This document shows, one piece after another, positions 8,531 to 12,586 of a stretch of DNA of 12,586 bases. A program made the translations under genes and the position numbers. This DNA is from Spirogloea muscicola. Taxonomy: Eukaryota; Streptophyta; Zygnematophyceae; Spirogloeales; Spirogloeaceae. Numbering within the stretch: position 1 is the stretch's first letter; the number at the start of each line of letters is the position of its first letter. The notes below the pieces were generated by a model. The model made no database searches. It saw only the letters and a program-made list of their open reading frames with translations, and had not been told where the DNA came from. Where the stretch lies: NCBI GenBank assembly GCA_009602725.1, contig WELB01000342.1, positions 20,718 through 33,303 on the forward strand. The letters are read 5' to 3'.

Positions 8531-9430
8531 GCGCGCATCTACCAGTTAGGCCGGGCGATGGAGGGAGGACCATTGATACCATAGCCGCCACAGACCCATG
8601 GCGCACGAATAAAGTGGTGTCCTGAGGGGTGGTCCTTGTATCGCCGCTCCTCTTTCTTTCCGCGTGTTTTGTTGCCCAGCCTGGCACAGTCGGTGTGGGT
8701 GCCTCCGATAAGGAAAGTGTCAGTCAGTACGACGTCGAGAAGGAGGCGAGGCCGCCCGCTCCGGGTGGTGGCAAGTACAACCAGACGCCGATGCACTGAC
8801 TGCCGCGTGTCTAGATGATGAGCAGACTTGTCAACTGCTCCCGATTCTCTACGACTGGATCTGAGTGGCATGCTCAGATCTTCTTTGGCCTTTCCGTGCA
8901 GCAAGCGAGCAGCTTCTGCGTGAGCTGAAGTACTCCAGTCAGACGGTACAATGAGTCTCGACGTTGAGTTCCAGCCATCCACATCAAGATGCAGATGCAC
9001 GTGCATTGTTTCTTACATATGAAATGCATTTTTGAATCTCTCAAGGAGAATAGGGGCAATAGGGGCAGTATAAGAAGGAATGCAAGCGGACATGCAGAGT
9101 GTCTTTAATAGCCATGAGTCAGGTTTATGCTGCGAGATTGTGTTCTGGGAGTCAATTGATTGCTGGGAAATGAATACGTGCTAAACGGACTCCCGTAGAT
9201 TGTCGTGGAACTTGTCATCCACACCTATGCTACATAGCCAGTAATAATCTCTCAGTGACAATCTTGTACTTCCTGCGGGATTTATCTATACAATAGCAAG
9301 GTCCACTGTCACGTGCTCAGTCTTGCAAAAGATTTCAAGTGTTTGTGTTGGATTGTTGCGGTCAATGCTACGCCCTGCAACCTTCTGCTCTACACATGGG
9401 TGTGTGCCAATGTGACAATCTGTGGCTTAG
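8531..9430. other. Gene-free interval; no recognisable coding or RNA gene
   Basis: The longest open frame is on the minus strand, 9006-8539, ATG to stop, 155 codons. It resembles no family I know, lacks domain motifs or a plausible promoter, and sits among repeats, so I treat it as probably accidental. A perfect 9-bp tandem (AATAGGGGC twice) lies at 9049-9066. Sequence from 9000 to 9430 is AT-richer than its flanks and has no visible structure. Confidence 0.55.
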
Positions 9431-9463
9431 TACTAGGAAGTGTGTTGGGTTGTTTGTCTCTCT

Positions 9464-9483
9464 AAAGAGCACAGTGGCTCTTT
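9464..9483 (+). repeat. Perfect 7-bp stem-loop AAAGAGC/GCTCTTT
   Basis: AAAGAGC (9464-9470), a 6-nt loop, then GCTCTTT (9477-9483). The right arm lies inside a weak GTGGCTCT motif copy. It lies about 75 bp outside the 94-bp inverted repeat. Confidence 0.6.
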
Positions 9484-9556
9484 CAAAGCTCCTGTCATAC
9501 GTACATCCTTCTTAACCTGCACAATGCAGATTGCTGTTCTTAATACTAAGAACGGG

Positions 9557-9650
9557 CGGAGCTGGGGAGAAGTTCGTGTATTTGAAACAAACGAAGGCCA
9601 AATGGCCAAGTACAAAAGCAAGCACATCTGAAGACCTACATAACCTACAG
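9557..9650 (+). repeat. 94-bp inverted repeat, left copy
   Basis: The reverse complement of this segment aligns without gaps to 12181-12274 with about ten mismatches. It begins CTGTAGGTTATGTAGGTCT (minus strand, from 9650) and includes the palindrome GGCCA-TT-TGGCC and TTTCAAATACACGAACT. Similarity stops sharply at both ends. Confidence 0.85.
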
Positions 9651-9654
9651 CAGA

Positions 9655-9681
9655 TTGACCCGCTCAGTAACCACGGGTCAA
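9655..9681 (+). repeat. Perfect 8-bp stem-loop beside the left 94-bp repeat
   Basis: TTGACCCG (9655-9662), an 11-nt loop, then CGGGTCAA (9674-9681). The loop is a CTCAGTAACC motif (copy E, from 9663). It starts 5 nt from the inner end of the 94-bp repeat. Confidence 0.8.
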
Positions 9682-10320
9682 AGCATAAAGGTCGCTAATC
9701 GATGCCTGAATACTAGATGGCAGATACGAAGCCTTTCTGCCACCAACTAGAGCTCGCCCAGCTTTCTGGTGCAGAGCATTAGCCTGAGCACGCTGCAAAC
9801 AGGCTGTCGCAAGAACGACAGATCTGCAGCTGGGGGGTCTGCCCTGCACAGAAGAGACCAGAAAGATGCCAGCAATTACGGCTGCAAGTAGAAGTTGTGA
9901 TTGAAAGATCAATTGAGTCGCATCAGGCCCTGCACATTGTGTTGAGCAAGCAACAAGAAGGGGGCGAGTGTCGGGCCGTGCTCAGTAGTGCAGCGGGAAA
10001 GTCCAGGAAGGGCCACGCATGTCCGCAACTGTGCACACTACTTGCAACTGCGCACTTACACATTTTATAGGAGTCTCTGTATGAGCAAGACAAGACGAGA
10101 AAACGCTCCTCATGAAGATTGGTAATGAACAAAAACAAGTGAACGTACCATTCTTTGCCATCACGACGGGCTGCGGTCCTGACGCTGACCAAGACAGTGA
10201 ACCCGGCACTAATCACACCCGGGCTGTTGTGTCGGCCGCAGACCGCCGACTTGAGCTCAACACTTTTTGCGGATACGCGGCTACGTCTTTCGGCCTGCTA
10301 GCTATTCAGATTTGCATCTA

Positions 10321-10340
10321 CTGACGAGAGGTTACTGAGA
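10321..10340 (-). repeat. CTCAGTAACC motif, copy H (minus strand)
   Basis: Read on the minus strand: TCTCAGTAACCTCTCGTCAG. It shares the exact CTCAGTAACC 10-mer with copies at 7679 and 9663, and lies about 40 bp beyond the tail of the stem-loop repeat at 10381-10421 in the same orientation. Confidence 0.55.
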
Positions 10341-10380
10341 GTTCGCTTACTGCTGTCTCAGTCCTTAGCACTCCGACTCC

Positions 10381-10421
10381 TTCAGACCTTGTCCATTCTT
10401 TTGGGCTGGCCTCTCCCAGCC
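10381..10421 (-). repeat. Stem-loop repeat, copy 2 (minus orientation)
   Basis: On the minus strand it reads GGCTGGGAGAGGCCAGCC followed by CAAAAGAATGGACAAGGTC. The 6-bp GGCTGG/CCAGCC stem is perfect. Closest relative is copy 1 at 7284-7330. Confidence 0.75.
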
Positions 10422-10697
10422 ACCAGTTAATCTGGCCGCGCTTGCATCTTTGCGGGCAGTGGGCTGAATGTCACTTCTTCCTACGGCCCCCATCCAGACC
10501 CGCGCCTCCGTGCTGCGGCGCGCCGGCGACGGCGGAGATGCCGGGAGGTCCTCATAGCTTCTCTCAACCTCCTTGAGCTTTGCTTTGAGTAACCTAATTA
10601 TTCACAGTAATTTCTGCCTGAGCGATGTATTGTATTATATTGGCCTCCCTTACCTTTCAGGCAAAACACTGCAGAACACAGACGATGCAGAGGGAAG

Positions 10698-10719
10698 CTC
10701 AGTACCCACGAGTGAGCAG
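10698..10719 (+). repeat. CTCAGTAACC motif, copy F
   Basis: CTCAGTACCCACGAGTGAGC then AG. It shares CACGAGTGAG with copy A (7522-7544), and its ends GCTCA/TGAGC can pair. Confidence 0.6.
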
Positions 10720-10766
10720 TGTTTTGTAGTGTAGTCCTTTTTCCGGCTCCTCTTTCTTTGGCTTTG

Positions 10767-10808
10767 GACATTGTCCATTCTCTCTTTTGGGATGGCTTTG
10801 CCAGCCCC
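10767..10808 (-). repeat. Stem-loop repeat, copy 3 (minus orientation)
   Basis: Minus strand: GGGGCTGGCAAAGCCATCCC, then AAAAGAGAGAATGGACAATG. It begins 96 bp from copy 4, suggesting a tandem unit of about that length. A CTTTTTCCGGCTCCTCTTTC stretch follows, similar to the one near copy 4. Confidence 0.7.
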
Positions 10809-10860
10809 TCCTCTATGGGCGCGCACTTCTCTTTCATGCGCACCGCGCTCCTTTCCTCTC

Positions 10861-10904
10861 TTGAGCTGTCCATTCTTTTCGGGCTAGCGTTTTCCAGCCC
10901 TCGC
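10861..10904 (-). repeat. Stem-loop repeat, copy 4 (minus orientation)
   Basis: Minus strand: GGGCTGGAAAACGCTAGCCC, then GAAAAGAATGGACAGCTC. The stem tolerates a G-T pair (GGCTG with TAGCC). It is the rightmost copy and lies just before the GC-rich segment. Confidence 0.7.
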
Positions 10905-11186
10905 CCGTTTTGCAGGTTTTGTACATCAAACAATGTGCTTGCCTCTGGACTTGGCCACACAGGCCCTCCATCTCTTGAATACACTCATTTCGTTCTCGAC
11001 CTGCGTGGGAGGCGTACTGGCCACGACAGCCTGCTTCCGGCGGGCGCCCAGCACGAGAGGCGCGTGTTGGCGGGGTGACCCCGGCGCTGGGGGCTGCGAT
11101 TGACGGACGAGGATCGCCGTGGAGGACCGGCTGCGAGGGCTCGGATGGCACCACGCGGCAGACATGGAAAGGGGCGCCAGCGGGAC

Positions 11187-11469
11187 CACGTGCCCGCGGC
11201 CCGCCCGCGGAATTTTGGGCCAGGCGGGGGCGAGGCGCGCAAGCGGACGCGTGGCGACCGGGGGCCGACGGGGGGCGGATCGCGCCGTCCGCAGGCGCTC
11301 CACGCCACACGCACGTGCCGGCGGGCGAAAATCGCTGGCCGGCCACGTCAGGGGCGGGCGCTCGTCCTCTGCCGGCCTGCGGATGTGGGCGGCACGGCAG
11401 GGCTGTAGCCCTGACCGAGAACCGACAGGCCCCGCAGAGGAGGGAGCGCTTTTTAGCGCGCTGCACGTG
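11187..11469 (+). promoter_or_regulatory. Three G-boxes (CACGTG) in a shared context
   Basis: CACGTG occurs at 11187-11192, 11312-11317 and 11464-11469. Each is followed by CC(C/G)GCG, giving CACGTGCC[C/G]GCG three times in the same orientation, spaced 125 and 152 bp. CACGTG is the core site of plant and algal bZIP and bHLH factors. Chance occurrence is more likely in GC-rich DNA, but the shared flank is notable. Confidence 0.45.
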
Positions 11470-11525
11470 CCCGCGCCCGTACGCCCAGAATATCCAGGCA
11501 TCGCATCGGGAACTGCCGCGCCACC

Positions 11526-11569
11526 ATTGGCTGATACGAGCGCGGCCCGGGCGCCTGGCCAATGGGCGG
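11526..11569. promoter_or_regulatory. Inverted CCAAT-box pair with adjacent GC box
   Basis: ATTGG (11526-11530) and CCAAT (11559-11563) face each other 28 bp apart, and GGGCGG follows immediately (11564-11569). This arrangement resembles NF-Y/GC-box promoters. No initiator or gene downstream could be identified on either strand. Confidence 0.35.
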
Positions 11570-11861
11570 CGGGTCTCCGCGGGCGCTCCGCGCGCCGCAG
11601 GATAGGGGGCAGACGTGGCCCGGACGCAGCACGGGCCACCGGCGTGGACGCGTGGCGATCGCACAGTGGCAGTCGGCACGAGCCCCGGCGCGGCGGGCGT
11701 GGCTATCCACCTACCGCGCCACGTCGCGCGGGCAGGCGGGGGGCAAACGCTTCCCGGGGCCCGTCGCGGCGCGCTGGGAGAGAAATCCTCGGGAGCCGAC
11801 CCTCCTCCCGAGGAGGAGAGGAACCGCTCGTTTCAAAGGCGACAGGCCAGCCAGCGGCGAG

Positions 11862-11877
11862 GAGCTCTCCCAAAGGA
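11862..11877 (+). repeat. GTGGCTCTCCCAA motif, copy 3
   Basis: GAGCTCTCCCAAAGGA shares CTCTCCCAAAGGA exactly with 7502-7520. It ties the right part of the window to the repeat mosaic on the left. Confidence 0.5.
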
Positions 11878-12148
11878 CGAGCGCTCCTCTTCATCTGAAG
11901 TCCCACTAATCAAAGGCTGGAGCTGCACAGAAGCGAAGCCCCATGCGAAGGGGCCCCATGGTGACAGCGCGAGAGCCGGATGAGGAGCAACTTTCGGTGG
12001 CCACGAGGGAGGGCAATGCAGAAAGAAACCACATGCGCACCGCAAATGGGCGGCGTTGGCTGACAAGGAAAAAGGCCGGCACCAGAGGAATGGCCGTCGG
12101 CGGCCCACGTCCAACCGGCCTGGTGCAGGGCCGCGACTGCCGCGCGTC

Positions 12149-12178
12149 GGGGGAGCGGCGGACTCCCGGCGCTCCCCC
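12149..12178 (+). repeat. Perfect 9-bp hairpin beside the right 94-bp repeat
   Basis: GGGGGAGCG (12149-12157), a 12-nt loop, then CGCTCCCCC (12170-12178). It ends 2 nt before the right copy of the 94-bp repeat begins, on its inner side. The sequence is unrelated to the hairpin at the left copy. Confidence 0.85.
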
Positions 12179-12180
12179 AG

Positions 12181-12274
12181 CTGTAGGTTATGTAGGTCTA
12201 AGGATGTGCTTGCCTTCGTACCTGGCCATTTGGCCGTCGTTCGTTTCAAATACACGAACTTTTCCCCAGCGCCG
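12181..12274 (-). repeat. 94-bp inverted repeat, right copy
   Basis: It aligns without gaps to the reverse complement of 9557-9650 with about ten mismatches, mostly transitions. It starts CTGTAGGTTATGTAGGTCT and ends near ACTTTTCCCCAGC. The two copies enclose about 2.5 kb. Confidence 0.85.
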
Positions 12275-12377
12275 AAGAGAGAGAAGGCGTCTCTGTGGGC
12301 TTGCAATGAAAAGGGTGGTGCCCAAATAAAGAAGGCCCAATACATTGAGCGATGCAACACGGCGAAGCGGCGGGTCC

Positions 12378-12389
12378 CCCAAATTTGGG
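12378..12389. repeat. 12-bp perfect palindrome CCCAAATTTGGG
   Basis: CCCAAATTTGGG is a perfect palindrome set in otherwise GC-rich sequence. It could be a dimeric protein-binding site or chance; nothing else supports a function. Confidence 0.5.
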
Positions 12390-12557
12390 CCGCTGCCCCT
12401 GCCCGCGGCGGCCGCCGGCCCTGCCCGGGCTTGTCCTCCCTCCCGGCGCGGCGCGGCCCCACCCGGCCCGGCGGGGACAGCCCCCGCTCCCGCCATCTCC
12501 CCATCTCGCCGTCCCCCTACAACCCTCGCCCGCGTCGCCGCGCCCGCCACCGCCACA

Positions 12558-12586
12558 GCCGCCGCCTCCGCCGCCGCCGCCGCCGT
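12558..12586. repeat. CCG-triplet microsatellite at the right edge
   Basis: A run of CCG/GCC triplets with one CCT interruption continues to the edge of the window. It resembles the tracts at 1-40 and 6926-6954, both at gene 5' ends. Confidence 0.8.

Larger units (their letters stand above)
9661..10980. other. Gene-free interval with minus-strand stem-loop repeats
   Basis: No gene is recognised. On the minus strand an open frame ending at 9664 encodes a hydrophobic run (LLLAAVIAGIFLVSSVQG) that looks like a signal peptide, but it lacks an ATG and would need an upstream exon. The right half (10381-10904) carries three diverged copies of the stem-loop repeat. A GC-rich patch at about 10497-10545 interrupts otherwise average composition. 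Confidence 0.5.
10985..11830. promoter_or_regulatory. Very GC-rich island with G-box and CCAAT-type elements; no recognised gene
   Basis: Composition jumps from near average to strongly GC-rich and CpG-dense at about 10985 and stays so for roughly 850 bp. Long overlapping open frames on both strands are explained by the scarcity of AT-rich stop codons; none resembles a protein. The island carries three CACGTG boxes in one shared context and an ATTGG/CCAAT pair with a GGGCGG box. This resembles a promoter region or CpG island, possibly for a gene outside the window or an unannotated RNA (inference). Confidence 0.45.
11831..12586. other. Gene-free right flank of moderate to high GC
   Basis: No recognisable gene. 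It contains the right copy of the 94-bp inverted repeat, a strong hairpin next to it, a 12-bp palindrome and a terminal CCG tract. Minus-strand frames starting near 12504 and 12523 run through the 94-bp repeat but are low-complexity in their first half and unlike any family I know. The CCG tract could mark the 5' end of a gene beyond the window, as at the two real genes (inference). Confidence 0.45.

Noticed and set aside
8539-9006. 155-codon minus-strand open frame starting with ATG
   Set aside because: No recognisable motif, no promoter or polyadenylation support, and located in repeat-rich DNA; a transposase remnant was considered but no catalytic residues could be identified.
9462-9490. 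Histone mRNA 3' stem-loop (GGCTCTTTCAAAGC)
   Set aside because: The resemblance to the histone hairpin is only partial, the arms do not pair in the required register, and no histone coding sequence lies upstream.
9655-9699. Helitron-like 3' end: hairpin followed by CTAA and T
   Set aside because: Hairpin, CTAA at 9695 and a following T fit loosely, but the spacing is 13 nt, CTAA is common, no 5' TC end or Rep/helicase sequence is visible, and the other 94-bp copy lacks it.
7106-11000. tRNA, rRNA or CRISPR content in the repeat-rich region
   Set aside because: No cloverleaf with conserved T-arm sequence, no rRNA segments, and the repeats are too diverged and irregularly spaced for a CRISPR array.
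10834-11679. Long minus-strand open frame of 281 codons, and the 259-codon plus-strand frame at 11119-11898
   Set aside because: Both lie in the GC-rich island where stop codons are rare. They overlap on opposite strands, are Arg/Ala/Pro/Gly-rich and have no recognisable domain.
11833-12504. 223-codon minus-strand open frame near the right edge
   Set aside because: It passes through the 94-bp repeat and the GC-rich flank, with low-complexity content and no family resemblance.
10985-12586. Right part as contamination or a chimeric join from an animal CpG island
   Set aside because: It shares the 94-bp repeat and the CTCTCCCAAAGGA motif with DNA further left, so it belongs with the same genome, although a misjoin cannot be fully excluded.

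Overview
The window looks like nuclear DNA of a green alga, probably a trebouxiophyte such as a Coccomyxa or Chlorella relative; the class is an inference. Evidence: two intron-rich genes with GT-AG introns, a plastid-type flavodiiron gene, TGTAA polyadenylation signals at useful distances downstream of both stops, and a plant-type CCCTAAA repeat inside an intron. No bacterial operon layout, rRNA, tRNA or CRISPR was seen.

Positions 1-7100 hold two convergent genes. On the plus strand (81-1437, four exons) is SDHAF2, the mitochondrial factor needed to attach FAD to succinate dehydrogenase subunit A; the spliced protein is 195 residues. On the minus strand (6865 down to 1985, twelve exons) is a class C flavodiiron protein with beta-lactamase-like diiron, flavodoxin and flavin-reductase domains, 594 residues from the first visible ATG. 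All seven diiron ligands are present, which favours FLVB (the Flv3-type subunit) over FLVA. Exon phases join cleanly at every junction of both genes. The 3' ends face each other across 547 bp. The genes do not share a pathway beyond both concerning flavoproteins.

The 5' end of the flavodiiron gene is unresolved. The frame stays open upstream of the ATG, through a GGC-repeat tract that carries the only ambiguous base in the window (6919). That base is the first letter of an in-frame NTG codon, so it could be the true start.

Positions 7100-12586 contain no gene I can recognise. About 7190-10950 is a mosaic of old, degenerate, mostly short repeats on both strands: a stem-loop repeat with a GGGCTGG/CCAGCCC core, a CTCAGTAACC motif, and a GTGGCTCTCCCAA motif. 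Two copies of a 94-bp sequence lie in inverted orientation at 9557-9650 and 12181-12274, each with a stem-loop immediately on its inner side. Positions 10985-11830 switch abruptly to very GC-rich sequence with three CACGTGCC[C/G]GCG boxes and an ATTGG/CCAAT pair, which looks like an orphan promoter or CpG-rich island. The right edge ends in a CCG-triplet tract like those at the 5' ends of both real genes. I found no convincing new multi-gene system; the novelty lies in the undescribed repeat families and in the unresolved flavodiiron start.
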